Source: Aegilops tauschii subsp. strangulata
Taxonomy: Eukaryota; Streptophyta; Magnoliopsida; Poales; Poaceae
NCBI RefSeq assembly: GCF_002575655.3
Contig: NC_053037.3
Span: forward strand, 207,995,743 to 208,059,742
Reading direction: 5' to 3'
Length of the DNA: 64,000 nt
The stretch's first letter is position 1; each line of letters opens with the position of its first letter. Made by a program: the position numbers and the translations under genes. The notes under the pieces were generated by a model that saw only the letters and a list, made by a program, of their open reading frames with translations, did not search any database and had not been told where the DNA came from. This document shows positions 36,244 through 47,792 of this stretch, in pieces.

Positions 36244-36524
36244 TAGTACTAGTAGTGAGTGTGTGTGTCTGTGTCGCCCATACGTTTGTTTAATTAATTA
36301 TGAGCATGTACCAGTACTAGTTACTACTGTAGTTTTTAGAGCAAATTACCAGTACATTAGCCTAGACTCAATGGAAAAATTCCTATCCTATGCATCAAAT
36401 GGCATCTCTTTCTTTATAGGAATGGAGATGCATGTCATCTCACTTCCTATGATTTTCATATTCCTATAAAATTCCTATCCTTTGAACCAAAGTAGGCCTC
36501 TATTGGAGTAACTACTATAGCTAG
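36244..36524. other. Spacer with a MITE-like fragment
   Basis: 36380-36500 matches, in inverted orientation, the 'GGTTCATAGG.TAGGAA' type repeat near 30293. No target duplication was resolved. Confidence 0.4.
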
Positions 36525-36890
36525 CAGTACTGCTGGTACAGTAGTTTTCTTCAAGAAGCGGAATTCAACCTAGGAAACTTCAAACTGGGAAAGGTTGGGC
36601 CTGTGATTTGATGGCTCATTAGTAATTACTACGTGGTGACTCTCCCTTGGAGTTCTGCGGGCATGGCAAGTGGACCAGGACGGTCGACGTCCCACATGTC
36701 GGCGAAGGGAAGTATTCTTTCCGATATCCAGGAGCAAGGAAACCGCATGGTATAGTATCACTGCTGATTTATATTTATTTTTTATTTCTGATGAATGCTA
36801 GCGTTTCAACTCTTACGATGAAGGAGTTCCAATCACGGCACGTGCTGGATGTCCCACACGTCAGCGAAAGGAGTGGGACATGAACAGCGT
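36525..36890. repeat. CACTA module, copy B
   Basis: Direct-orientation counterpart of 30510-30840. 'GACCAGGACGGTCGACGTCC' and 'CACATGTCGGCGAA' are conserved. Confidence 0.7.
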
Positions 36891-38195
36891 GGTAGAGCGT
36901 CTCCACTTCTGGGTCGGAGACCACACGTAGTAGTACTAGTGGTATGAACGATACAAGGTGCGACCCGGAGAGAAAGACACGTCCAGTTGGAAGGTCTCGG
37001 GGCATACACGTAAACAAATATAAAACCTAATATGTGCCTCCAATTAATATAGTAGTAGAGTACTTCATGTACTCCATAACATCACCATCATTGCACGTAC
37101 AACATTTAGTGGTAGTAAGAGACAAATGCCTATATGCCACGCATGTTCATACTATTTGTGCCTTTGTACTTCACTTACCGCACTACATTACTCAGGTTCG
37201 TACGTCCACTCCTGGGTACATGTCCGACTCGTAGTTCCAGTCCCACGTGTTCTTCATAGATGGAACGATCCATAACTGTGGGCAACGGGAGTCCATATCA
37301 TCGCAGTTAGTATGGCTCCCCACGATGGAGACTCATCCAAACTATGGCCAGCCTCACCACATAGCAGTCACGTGCACCGAGAAGCGGCGCTCTCTCGGCC
37401 GTCGCGCTGCTTCAAAGCCGGCGCCAGTGAGAGGTCGCCTCCACTCTGGCCGGGCATTAATGCAGCACTGACATTCCGGGGCGACGCTGACCGTTTCACG
37501 CGGGGAGCGCGCGCCGGCAAGGGAGGGGGTTGGGTCGGCCAGGGCGGTCAGACACGGGCGTGGTGGTGGTATTGGTTTTGAACCGTTTTAGGTGTAGTAC
37601 TGGTAGTTTGCAAAACTACTCAATTATTGCACTTAGTTTCCTAAGAAAATGTGGTAAAAAAACGTTACTCCACAGCCCGCTTCCCTTCTCCTTCCTCTTC
37701 CACCGCCCGCGCACGTCCGTGGGAAGCGACCGGTCAACCCTTATATAGGAGTGCTAGCACAAAAAGATGCATGCATGACCACTAAAATTTCCAGACTAAA
37801 GCGCTGCTCCGGCGGGAGTATGGTGTATGTCGTTACCTTCGGCAGGGCCATGGCTACCGGGCTACGACGACCATATAAGAGGCGGCGGGAGGGGAATGAA
37901 TGCAGCTACTATTTGGGTTCGTCGTCCGACTTAAATAAATACGCACCATCATGTGTACTCGTGGGTGCACAAATTGTAACATACGTGTCTGCTTAAGTGG
38001 GTGTCACGTAACTGGTGTGTGTGAGAGATTCTGAGAGACAGAGTGCGTGTGTGTGACTATCTTTGGACATGTACTCAACCTTTTGCATCGGGATATAAGT
38101 ATAATGGTATTACACTTTAGCTAGTGATTTACGTGGCCATGTTAACGTGGTTGTGTAAAAAAAATGTCACTTCCTGCTCATGATTTGCGTTATAT
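36891..38195. other. CACTA-type spacer including module 2, copy B
   Basis: 37420-37585 repeats the 32995-33275 module. The rest has no motif-bearing ORF. No CACTA terminal inverted repeat was found to close the element. Confidence 0.45.
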
Positions 38196-38819
38196 AATTA
38201 CTAGCAAGATGCTCGTGCATTGCACAGAACATCAATATGCATTTTTTACAAAACACCTGTTGTGATTGACCCATGCAGGAGTAATCCCATGTGTAAAAAC
38301 TAATGATATCTCGAGAATTTTATCGGAAAACTAGTATCTCGACAATTTCATCGAAAAAATGAAAGATGAGAGATAAGGTGAGGAGGACTGGACCGTGGTG
38401 GTGACTGGTGGTCGGACTGGGCGGAGGCATGGGGATGGACGGCGCCGGTAGGCGGCAGCGGCCACTATGCTAGATTGTTCCAGAGACTTCCTTTTTAGTT
38501 GCTCAGCAATGAGGTTGTGGGAGATAAGGATCATGAACGAGGCAAGGCCTTGTCTGCAAATGTGGAGAGAGGTGTAGGTATCTTTTGTAAAATTGTCATA
38601 GTTTCCTTTCTATCTGTCAGATATAGATCGAACGGTCTATATTACAAGATGGCAGGCACACCATCATCACCAACTCGTTTTTTTATAAGAGTAGAGATGA
38701 TAAGTTTGCTACTAAAGTAAAGTGGAATTTGTCCATGTTATAGAAGTAAATTAAGGTGATTTCTTATCATACGGGTAAGGTTGGACGAAGGGTGGTAGGA
38801 ACAAATGATCCGCCTAGAG
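38196..38819. other. Anonymous DNA with a transposon-end-like phrase
   Basis: 'ACTAGCAAGATGCTCGTGCA' at about 38200 resembles the start of a common plant DNA-transposon group ('actagca..atgcccgtgc'). The far end was not found. Confidence 0.35.
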
Positions 38820-40165
38820 CATATGTGTGTGAGATGGAGTCTTAGTGTGTGTGGGGGGGTGGGTGCGTGCGTGTGTGTGACGCGGGGTCCTCGGTGGCGT
38901 ATGTAATTTAAGTGTGCGTGGCTTCATCATAGTGTATGACATAGGCGAGCAACGAGGGGGTGCGAGATAGAAAAGGCCCGTAGAGAGGGAAGAGAAGGTG
39001 TGTGCGTGTGAGAGGAGTCAACATCGAAAGAACGTGTTTGTTCGAGAGACACCGAGTAAGACTACTATATATCGATGGTGCATGTAGGCGGGAATTAAAC
39101 AAAGGGATGGTCTTATTGGTTTCGGGGATATAGGGGAAGAGTGAGAGAGGGGGTAGCTAGAAGGAGATTGTTAAGTGTGAGTGTGTGTTCTACCCATCCA
39201 GGCGGAAGTTATGTGCACACAAGAAGAGAACGATCCGATGTGGCGTTAGGGTTGAGGGTAATTAACTATGTATGGAGACATAGGAGACCTTGAACGTGCA
39301 TGTGCAAGAGGTATACATGTATATGTGGGATGTGTGTGTGTGCACGCGAGCATGATCGAGATAAAAGAAAGAAGGCATAAGTCATAAGATCAACGATATG
39401 GGAGAGATCGGTATGACAGTATGTATGCATGTGAGAGTGCGGGGAAGAAGGCTCGATAATTGAGCATGTGTTTTGTCTTTAAGAGATAGTGGCGTGGGCT
39501 GGAGCATGCATCTATGGCGAGCAAAGGGAGCAAGACACAATGATTGTGCAAAAGAGATCAACCTAGAAATGCATGTATGGGGAGACATATATAGTATGGG
39601 TGATAAGAAGCAAGAGTGTGCGCGAGAAAGAAATATTAACGGAGAAACTACAGATAGATACAGAGATAGAGATGCTAGCTATAGGGACATCGGCTAGTTT
39701 GAGTGTTGGAGATGACCGCCGGGTGGTTCAGAGGGTGAAGTTATGTGTGTGTGAGAGAAAGATAAAAAGAGGGCACTTGACTGCATGTAGAGAGAAACAT
39801 ATATAGTGTTCGTGATAGGAATCAAGAGAGAGGGCGAGAAAGAAGGTTGATGGAGAAACAGATAAATAGAAAGATAAAGATGCTAGCTAGTGTGTGTTAG
39901 AGGTAGGAGTCGAGTGGATCAGAAGGCTGAGTTATGTGTGTGGGTGTGAGAGAGATAGAGAGAGTGTGCGTGTGAGTCACATACAAACAAATATCAGAGA
40001 GAAATGAGATCCCGAGAGACGGAGTTTTGTGTCTGCGAGAGACAAAACAATTTCACAACGAGAGTGATAGCTAGAGAGACATATGAGGGAACGCAAGATA
40101 TCTCTAGGGAGAGAGAGAGTGTGTGTGTGAGCGACATACAAGAGAATGGTGGAGAGATATGAGAC
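38820..40165. repeat. GA/GT-rich tandem array, left part
   Basis: Many GTGTGTG and GAGAGA runs are arranged in diverged units of about 200 bp. The pair 'ACATATATAGT...GTGATA.GAA.CAAGAG' and 'GATGCTAGCTA' with 'AAG.T.ATGTGTGTG' recurs at about 39585-39745 and 39800-39945. Units near the right end (39998-40105) match 50520-50635. Confidence 0.65.
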
Positions 40166-40179
40166 CCTGCACTGCTGCA

Positions 40180-40565
40180 GGATGGTCCAAACGTGACACT
40201 ACGATCAGAGACCCTTCGACAAAACTGTGTGCGATGCCATAATCGCAAACGGTGGTGTAAAAAAAGGTGCAAAACGTTTGCGATGACAGATGCATCAAAC
40301 ACGGTTCAGAATTTAGTTGCGTGTGTGATGCAGGGCATACAGTTCAGCTCAATTAACTGTTTGGGATGAAGAGGCACAAAAGAAACGGGCAGCCAGATGA
40401 AGGCATGTGCGATATACAGCATACGGTTCACTGGGATGAACTGTGTGTGATTAGGCAACCCAATGGAAATGGTTCAACTGAACAAGATGTGTGTGATACG
40501 CGGCAATCAGGTCTGTAATCTGAAATGTGTGCGAAGACCAATAATAACCCAGACGATTGCTGCTA
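40180..40565. repeat. GTGTGYGATG-type repeat cluster 1
   Basis: At least six variants of GTGTG(C/T)GAT with AAACGGTT or CGTTTGCGAT neighbours. The wording is typical of CACTA subterminal DNA. A CACTACGATCAG at 40197 is a possible terminus, but no matching inverted end was found near 50.2 kb. Confidence 0.5.
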
Positions 40566-40722
40566 ATAAGCCGTGTGAATTGCTCTGTCTACAGTAGAAT
40601 AACATGTATATATATAACTGAAATAAACATCCAAGTACATAAGTGACTATACAGATCATTCGCACACACCTCAATAAACAATTGCATGCATTCTAAAGTA
40701 GGAGAAATGATCGTCTAGTCAT

Positions 40723-41453
40723 CTACTTCTTGTGACGCTCCCGCCTCGATCCCTCATCTGGGTCAGGAGGATGACAGTTCCGCATGTCAACGATCCGCCT
40801 GTACATCTCGTAGCTTGTGTACGCGTCCATGGCCGCATACTTGACATGTTGTTCATCCAGTCTCTTATGCCACACACTGTGCCAGGTGTTCTTGTCCTTA
40901 TTGCTCTCTTGCTTCATCTTTGCATAGTAGGGGTCGATGATGGCCCAGGTGAGGTCAACCAGGGAGTTCAGTTTGCTTTTTTCGGTGCCCCAGACCTTGT
41001 AGTGGTGCTGGATGTTGACAAGAGTCGGGCATTTCAAGTCCAAAACCTTGAGCACTTTTAGATCGTTGGTGGTGTCCACCTAGCGAAACTGTAGTCGGAG
41101 CTCTTGATAAACCTAGAGAAACGCTCGCAAGGCCTTGGGGCAAGGTGGAAGTGGTAGCCGAGGACGTCATGTCGCACACACAACTGGGTGGCGGCAACCT
41201 TCTGATCGTGCCCGGCATGACCGATGGTGTACTCGAGGTCGAAGCCGACCACTTGGCACTTGCCCTCGGAAAGGGACCGCTCCATAGTTTGGATGGAGCT
41301 CTCCACCGAGACCAGGTCGTTCGTGTACACCACCGAGAGGGCCTTCCACCTCACGTGGGTGTCCACTATGTGATGCATGGTGAACTGCCCGCCGTTGTCG
41401 TCGTCGGCCGCTGGGAGCACCATTGGATCCACGGGGAGCGCCATTGGAACCAC
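40723..41453 (-). pseudogene. WRN-type 3'-5' exonuclease-like gene, broken by one frameshift
   Basis: The first part starts at 41453 and reads VVGFDLEYT (motif I, D-x-E) after a WKALSVVYTND lead-in. It loses frame near 41080. The second frame (41079-40723) reads VDTTNDLKVLKVLDLKCP (motif II Asp) and KYAAMDAYTSYEMYRRI (motif III, Y-x3-D), then a basic tail. All four catalytic acidic residues of a DEDDy exonuclease are visible but split over two frames, about 245 residues in total, the usual size for a plant single-domain WRN exonuclease. Such enzymes trim DNA 3' ends. The position between transposon-like repeat clusters suggests a captured or duplicated copy. Confidence 0.7.
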
Positions 41454-42336
41454 TGGATGTCCTCTCTGTATGAGTGCTCGTGGGTGTGCTTATTGTGTCG
41501 TGTGAGACGAGAGATGAAGGTAAATTCCCGCAGGAATAAAAGGGGGCCGGGCGGCGTGGATTCTCGGCGCGTCCGAATGGCAGTTTTTGCAGCGGGTAAC
41601 TGCTTTGTCGCGCAGCGCCCGGCGCAACCGCTTGCACACGGACGTGTGTGATCGTGCGCTGGCCCAAAACACTGGCAGCGCGCATGGAGGGACGAGGGCA
41701 GAGCACCCGGAGGGACGCGAGAGCAGAGCGCGCGCGGTGGGACGCGAGCAGAGCGCGCCGCGGCCGCCTGAACTGCAAGCAACCTCACGCATGGAGCAGT
41801 TGAACACGCAGCAAATGGTCGCCTACAAGCCGGCCGACAGTTGCGTCCCTGCGTAGAGAGCGGCCGTGTGGTACCACCTCCGTCTAGTCTGTAATGTCCT
41901 TTATATTCCGTGCCATACTTTGCCCTCCAATTTAACCACCAAAATGTTAATGCATGTTTAAAAAATTATATCATTGGAAACTATGTTCAAATACAAATCC
42001 AACTATATAATCTTTGGCGACATGCATTTGTATTTTATTAGTTAAATCATACTTATAAACCAGGACGGTGGTATAGTAAGTAATTAAATTGCAAACGTTT
42101 TTTTAATTAACCATATGTACATGGCCTTTCGTCCTCCTCTCGCAAGTCCTGTCACCCCGCTGCCGCAGATGGCTTATAGCGCAAGCTTGCGCAGGGCGCG
42201 GGGGCGTTCTTTTTGCCAAACGGTGGCACCAATGAATCGTTGGTGAGCCCGTTCCCGCGCAACCTCGCAGGTTCCTGCGCAAGCTTCCCGCCTGACTCGG
42301 TGAAATCCCCCCAAATCCCAATGCTTACCGGCCTGC
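41454..42336. other. GC-rich then AT-rich spacer
   Basis: 41690-41770 holds a short repeat of 'GGGACGCGAG.GCAGAGCGCG' type. 41880-42110 is AT-rich. ORFs here overlap in many frames and are best read as composition artefacts. Confidence 0.4.
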
Positions 42337-42344
42337 TATAAAAA
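42337..42344 (+). promoter_or_regulatory. TATA box of the 42426 ORF
   Basis: TATAAAAA about 82 bases upstream of an ATG in good context (CGCCAATGGC). Confidence 0.5.
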
Positions 42345-42425
42345 CCCTCACGGCCGGCGAGTCCTGCGTCGCATTTTCCCCTCCATCCCTGTAGCTTATC
42401 TCGTTTGCTTCTCCCACATTCGCCA

Positions 42426-43169
42426 ATGGCACTGGTCCGTCGTCGTCACTCAGCCACTCCACCGTCATCGGAGGACAGCTCCAGCTGGGAGGCTACACCG
42501 CGGCGGCGCCACAGTCCCCGTCGTAGTGTAGTGCGCGTGGCGTCCTTGTTGGGTGTGCGCGGAACACCCACCACACACTCCGCCGCCGGTGCCCGTCGGC
42601 AGCTGTTGCCGGCCGCTGTTGCCGCCACACCACCATCGAAAGCCAGGGCAATCGCCCGCTCCGCTGCCATGGCCCGAAGGCGGGAGATGGCCGTCATGGC
42701 CACCACCCCACTGCCGGCCACTATGGCCATCACCCGCTCCGGCACCACGGCCCGAAGGCAGGAGGTGGTGGTCATGGCCGCCACCCCGTCGTCGGCCGCC
42801 ATGGCCAACAGCCCACCGTCGACCGCCGGGGTCATCACCCGCTCCGCCACCACCGCTCGAAGGCGGGAGGCAGAGGTGGATGCCTGCACGTGCGACAGCG
42901 ACCTTGCGCGCTACACCGAGTTCCTGCGGGAGGAGGAGGAGCGCCTCGTCAAACACGCAAAGAGCCTTACCGCCGCAGTGGCAGCGGCACACACCGCCTT
43001 AGAGGCAAGGAATCAGGAGATCTACGAGGAGAACCACCGCTTCGAGAGGGGTCGTCTGGAGAGGCAGAGGGCGTTCGAGACGAGCGTCGCGGAAGCTGCA
43101 TTAGCGATAGGCACCGCATTGCGGTTGCCCAGCTCGTCGGTAGGCTCCTCGTCATCCGCCTCATACTGA
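42426..43169 (+). CDS. Uncharacterised 247-residue protein with internal repeats and coiled coil
   Basis: The first ATG after a TATA box is at 42426 (MALVRRRHSATPPSSEDSSS). Residues about 70-155 contain three diverged units of roughly 29-35 residues of the form I(T/A)RS..(T/M)ARR(R/Q)E...MA.TP. The C-terminal third is charged and helical (EFLREEEERLVKHAKSL and EENHRFERGRLERQRAFE), with a serine-rich end. The frame is open to a TGA. It is high in GC, with the repeats encoded in a C/G-rich tract, so some of the openness could come from composition. Position beside the exonuclease remnant and CACTA-like repeats suggests an element-borne gene. Function unknown. Confidence 0.45.
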   Translation: MALVRRRHSATPPSSEDSSSWEATPRRRHSPRRSVVRVASLLGVRGTPTTHSAAGARRQLLPAAVAATPPSKARAIARSAAMARRREMAVMATTPLPATMAITRSGTTARRQEVVVMAATPSSAAMANSPPSTAGVITRSATTARRREAEVDACTCDSDLARYTEFLREEEERLVKHAKSLTAAVAAAHTALEARNQEIYEENHRFERGRLERQRAFETSVAEAALAIGTALRLPSSSVGSSSSASY

Positions 43170-43489
43170 GCGCGCTCGGCATAGGAGAGGCAACCGGAAG
43201 TAGTACAAAGCCCCTCCGCAGTAATAGTATTTAGGGGCTATTTTGTTCAGTTCATCTGACTATAGATGTGGTGGAACTGTACAACGTACTTCAAATTAGC
43301 TAGTATATATAGTTGAACTAGCTATTTCAGTACGTGGTTGGGAACAATTGGGGAAAAGTTTGGTCGGGTTCAGCTGTCGAGTTGAATTGTTTGTATAAAT
43401 TAAGAACGACTGCTTAATCTATGAATGAAATCTATGCTTAATTACTGAATTTTGTTGCAAAAATTAGATACTGCTAGTGATTTTTAGCT

Positions 43490-43770
43490 TCATATTTTGA
43501 CAAATCGCAGTGTTACAAGGATTGACAAATCTTACCAAATTGTTTGTACGTGGTTCCACACAGGTCATCCAAAACAACCGTTTGCGTTGAAGGGATGCTC
43601 AAATCCTGCGCTGCTCTCACTTTGCATACGGGTGTTCTATCTAAAACGTTTGCGATCAAGAGCTGAAGAAATCCTGCTCGGCACATTTTCTCTAGGCTTC
43701 CTAGGGAAGCTGTCGGTTTGCATACGGGTGTTCTAACTAAAATATTTGCGATGAGTGCTTTATATTTAAA
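43490..43770. repeat. CGTTTGCGAT-type repeat cluster 2
   Basis: CCGTTTGCGTTGAAGG, AACGTTTGCGATCAAG and AATATTTGCGATGAGTG occur here, with two copies of 'TTTGCATACGGGTGTTCTA' (43622 and 43717 areas). Same motif family as clusters 1, 3 and 4. Confidence 0.55.
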
Positions 43771-43847
43771 AAGCGAATTAAACTGCGGCTTGGGCGCAAT
43801 TAATGGAGAGGATGCGAGCTAGGCAGGCGGCCATGGAAGTCAAAGGG

Positions 43848-43978
43848 CTCGCTTCCCAATGAGCCTGCGCAGCGTACAGCTCGCACGCTTCCCGGTGAGC
43901 CTGCGCACTTAAGGACAGCTTGCACGCCTCTCGGTCAGCCTGTGCACTGGACAGCGCTCGCACGCCTCCCGTTCAGTC
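43848..43978. repeat. Short tandem repeat, about 38 bp unit, 3.5 copies
   Basis: Units of the form GCTCGCACGC.TCCCGGTGAG followed by CCTGCGCAC, repeated with variation. Confidence 0.7.
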
Positions 43979-44059
43979 AAGGTCAAGAAACTGTCCGCAC
44001 GGCACCTCCTACGGCCACTAAAACCAAGACACGTGGCGTCACGTGAATGGTTAACAGAA

Positions 44060-46395
44060 TTTTGGATTTACTAGAATTTAAAAACCAGGCATCTCAATGT
44101 TTTGCCGGCAACCAACGGTGCCCCGGTGTTTGAAATTCATTCCCATTTCTTGCATGGCTCCTAAGCATGCACCCAAGGACACATATTTGATTTTTCAACC
44201 AATTTATATGCACTAGAGCATGTGCATGTAGTTCAAATTGAATTATGCACATGAATGCATTGAAAACTCAGTTAATGCATAAAAATGTCCAAATGATCCC
44301 TGAAAAATCACAAAAATTCACACAACACTCCTGTTGTTCAATGTTGACACGAGAAAAAAAATTGAAAGCAATAAGAGGCAATGGATATCGTTTCGTCCAC
44401 AAAGGTGGGACGTTCCCTACCGAAAACCATCATGCTTGTTGTGAGAAGCTCCGGCTTGTGAGAAGCATATATCCAAACCTGCCCCAAATGGGACAAAATT
44501 TGCACCACGGCATGTTGATGCCGCTCCATGATAGCATGCCAAGTTTCATGAATTTCAGACGAGTTTTGTATTTACTAGAATTTAAAAACCAGGCATCTCA
44601 GTGTTTTGCCGGCAATCAACGGTGCCCCGGTGCTTGAAATTCATTCCCATTTCTTGCTTCGGACCTAAGCATGCACCCAAGGACAAATATTTGATTTTTA
44701 ACCAATTTATATGCACTGGAGCACGTGCATGTAGTTCAAATTTGAATTATGCACATAAATGTATTGAAAACTTAGTTAATGCACAAAAATGTCCAAACGA
44801 ACCCCGAAAAATCACAAAAATTTACACAACACTCCTATTGTTCTATGTTGACACGAGAAAAAAATTTGAAAGCAATAAGAGGCAATGGATATCATTTCGT
44901 CCACAAAGGTGGGACGTTCCCTACTGAAAACCATCATGCTTGTTGTGAGAAGCTCCGGTTTCTGAGAAGTATATACCCAAACCTGCCCCAAATGGGAAAC
45001 AATTTGTACCATGGCATGTAGATGCCCCTCCATGATAGCATGCCAAGTTTCATGAATTTCAGATGAGTTTTCGATTTAATAGAATGTAAAAACTAGGCAT
45101 TTCAATGTTTTGCCGGCAATCAACGGTGCCCCGGTGTTTGAAATTCATTCCCATTTCTTGCATGGGACCTAAGCATGCACCCAAGGACACATATTTGATT
45201 TTTTAACCAATTTATATGCACTGGAGCATGTGCATGTAGTTCAAATTTGAATTATGCACATAAATGTATTGAAAGCTTAGTTAATGCATAAAAATGTCCA
45301 AACGAACCCCGAAAAATCACAAAAAATCACACAACACTCCTGTTGTTCTATGTTGACACGAGAAAAAAATTTGAAAGCAATAAGAGGCAATGGATATCGT
45401 TTCGTCCACAAACGTGGGATGTTCCTTATCGAAAACCATCATGCTTGTTGTGAGAAGCTCTGGTTTGTGAGAAGCATATACCCAAACCTACCCCAAATGG
45501 GACAAAATTTGTACCACGGCATGTTTATGCCGCTTAATGATAGCATGGTAAGTTTCATGAATTTTAGATGAGTTTTGGATTTATTAGAATTTAAAAACCA
45601 AGCATCTCAATGTTTTGCCGGCATTCAACGGTGCCCCTGTGTTTGAAATTCATTCCCATTTCTTGCATCGGACCTAAGCATGCACCCAAGGACACAGATT
45701 TGTTTTTTCAACCAATTTATATCCAATGGAGCATGTGCATGTAGTTCAAATTTCAATTATGCACATAAAATGCATTGAAAACTCAGTTATGCATAAAAAT
45801 GTCCAAACGAACCCCGAAAAATCACAAAAAATCACACAACACTCCTGTTGTTCTATGTTGACACGAGAAAAAAATTTGAAAGCAATAAGAGGCAATGGGT
45901 ATCGTTTCATCCCCAAAGGTGGGACGTTCCCTACCGAAAACCATCATGCTTGTGGTGAGAAGCATATACCCAAACCTGCCCCCAAATGGGACAAAATTTG
46001 TACCACGACATGTTGATGCCGCTTCATGATAGCATGCCAAGTTTCATGAATTTCAGAAGAGTTTTGGATTTACTAGAATTTAAAAACCAGGCATCTCAAT
46101 GTTTTGCCGGCAATGAACGGTGCCCTGGTGTTTGAAATTCATTCCCATTTCTTGCATGGGACCTAAGCATGCACCCAAGGACATAGATTTGATTTTTCAA
46201 CCAATTTATATGCCCTGGAGCATGTGCATGTAGTTCAAATTTGAATTTTTCACCTGAAGTGGCTAGAAAACAAATTTAATGTATAAAATGTTCAAACGAA
46301 CCCTGAATAATTCCAATTCTTTTACAACACACATATAGTTGCATGTTCACTCAAGGTAAAAGGTCTAGCAATTCAAACACCGTCCATTGCCGCTG
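44060..46395. repeat. 504 bp tandem array, four full copies and one decayed copy
   Basis: Units begin with 'TTTTGGATTTACTAGAATTT' near 44060, 44564, 45068, 45573 and 46062 (spacings about 504, 504, 505 and 489). The last unit loses similarity after about 46250. Each unit holds a diverged short ORF (about 70-130 codons, for example MHKNVQTNPEKSQKITQHSC) with stops that vary between copies, so coding is unlikely. Copies differ by several percent. The array sits between repeat clusters 2 and 3. Confidence 0.85.
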
Positions 46396-46625
46396 TGACC
46401 CCATTATGTAATTCAAATCAAGATGAAAAATCAAGTAGATCGCACACAGTTTATTATCAGCAACCATGTGAGATGTAGTACAAAATATCTTGGAGCATCG
46501 TCGGTGTATAGTACGCCTATGGCTTACGCGAGAAGGTGCGTCGGCTACAGTCCACAGCCGGTGTCTCGAGCACACTAGCTCGCTCCCCAAATATCATTTC
46601 ACTGTTCAATCGTCGCCGGTCAAAG

Positions 46626-47240
46626 ATGGGCACGTGGACCCGCGTCGTGAGGGCAACTTCGGTGGCCCACTCCGGCGAGAGCGCGGCCGCAGCCGCCATG
46701 CGCGTGCTAACAAGGTGCATGAGCACGGCCGCAATTTGCGACCGGGCAACAAAGGCAGCCCAAATGGTCGCTGTTGCTTCTCAGGTGGCAGCAGCAACAT
46801 CTGCCTCCGGGATAGGAACTGGCGAGAGCGGCACAACAGTTTTCCATTCCGCAGCGGCGGCCTTAGCCCTGATGGAGGCCGCCCATGACCATGTCGAGGC
46901 CGCCCATGCCCAGCTCCTGGCGGTCACCGCACAAATCGAATGAAGCTTCTCCGACAATGGTCGGCATCCCACGGCCGAAGAGCTGGCAATCGCTGAGAGC
47001 GTTCGAGCAGCCGTCCGTTCCTCCGCCACATACCTTGCAACGACGGGGCCCGTCCAAGCCCAGATCTCGTCCGCCCACACCCAGCTCGTGGCGGCCTTTT
47101 CTAAAGAGATGGCGGACGTGGATGGCAAGATGCTTGCCGAGTATGGTCTGATGGATGTTATGGAGTACCTTCCCCAGGAGACCGTCGGGCACGAGCTGGA
47201 CATGGAGGCGGCGGCACAGATCGACGAGCACCAGCCATAG
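46626..47240 (+). pseudogene. Alanine-rich ORF with a single in-frame TGA
   Basis: From ATG 46626 (MGTWTRVVRATSVAHSGESA) an open frame runs to a TGA at 46941-46943. It continues in the same frame for 98 more codons to a TAG at 47238-47240, ending GHELDMEAAAQIDEHQP. The whole is Ala-rich and helical with repeated 'AAH..VEAAHAQLLA' type wording. The long continuation after one stop suggests a recently broken gene of about 205 residues. No known domain recognised. Confidence 0.45.
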
Positions 47241-47394
47241 TAGTACTCTTTGTTTTGTTTAATTAAGAGCGCCGATCTTTAATTTGTTATAGTAATGTTT
47301 AGGTCATCTAGCTCTGTTTAATTGCTGAACTTGCTCGATTAAGAAGTGTGGGTGTGTTGTAGTCTCCTTTCTGTACCCAAATTATGCAATGACG

Positions 47395-47545
47395 TGGATG
47401 ACCACTGTAACCATGCAAATTCGAACCAAAACTTTTGACGTTCAGACTCATCACACGCGGGTTAAGTTATCTGAATCGTTTGCGATGTCCACATATCGTA
47501 CACAGTTCTGAATAAGGGACCGTGTCTGATGACACTTTGCGCGCC
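47395..47545. repeat. CGTTTGCGAT-type repeat cluster 3
   Basis: Includes TCATCACACGCGGGTTAAG, AATCGTTTGCGATGTCC, CACAGTTCTGAATAAGGGAC and CGTGTCTGATGAC. Same family as clusters 1, 2 and 4. Confidence 0.5.
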
Positions 47546-47792
47546 AGTTTTTTGGCTAAAGCGATTCGAAATTATCAGCTTCCGCGGAAATATCTACCTC
47601 CCCGCCCCCGCCCCCTTACCAAAAGCCACATTTCCCCTCTTTCCGCCTTCCTTTCAAAGTTGAAACCTTCACTGCTTGCTTGTAGCACCGCCGCCTCCTC
47701 GTCGGCGACCCTCCTTCACGCTGCTCGGCCTCCTCTATCCAGGTAGGTAATCCACACCCGACCCCAATCCTCCTCCTCCTTCGACATCCAAC

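Noticed and set aside
38820..40165. CRISPR-like array
   Set aside because: Units are long, GA/GT-rich and diverged, with no short conserved repeat and unique spacer pattern, and the genome is plant nuclear.
41145..41856. Plus- and minus-strand ORFs of 90-200 codons overlapping the start of the exonuclease remnant
   Set aside because: Only the minus frame with FDLEYT fits a known family. The others are shadows in GC-rich DNA.
44245..45571. Conserved peptide in the 504 bp units as a repeated gene
   Set aside because: Start and stop positions differ between copies and there is no sign of a domain, so similarity follows from the DNA repeat.
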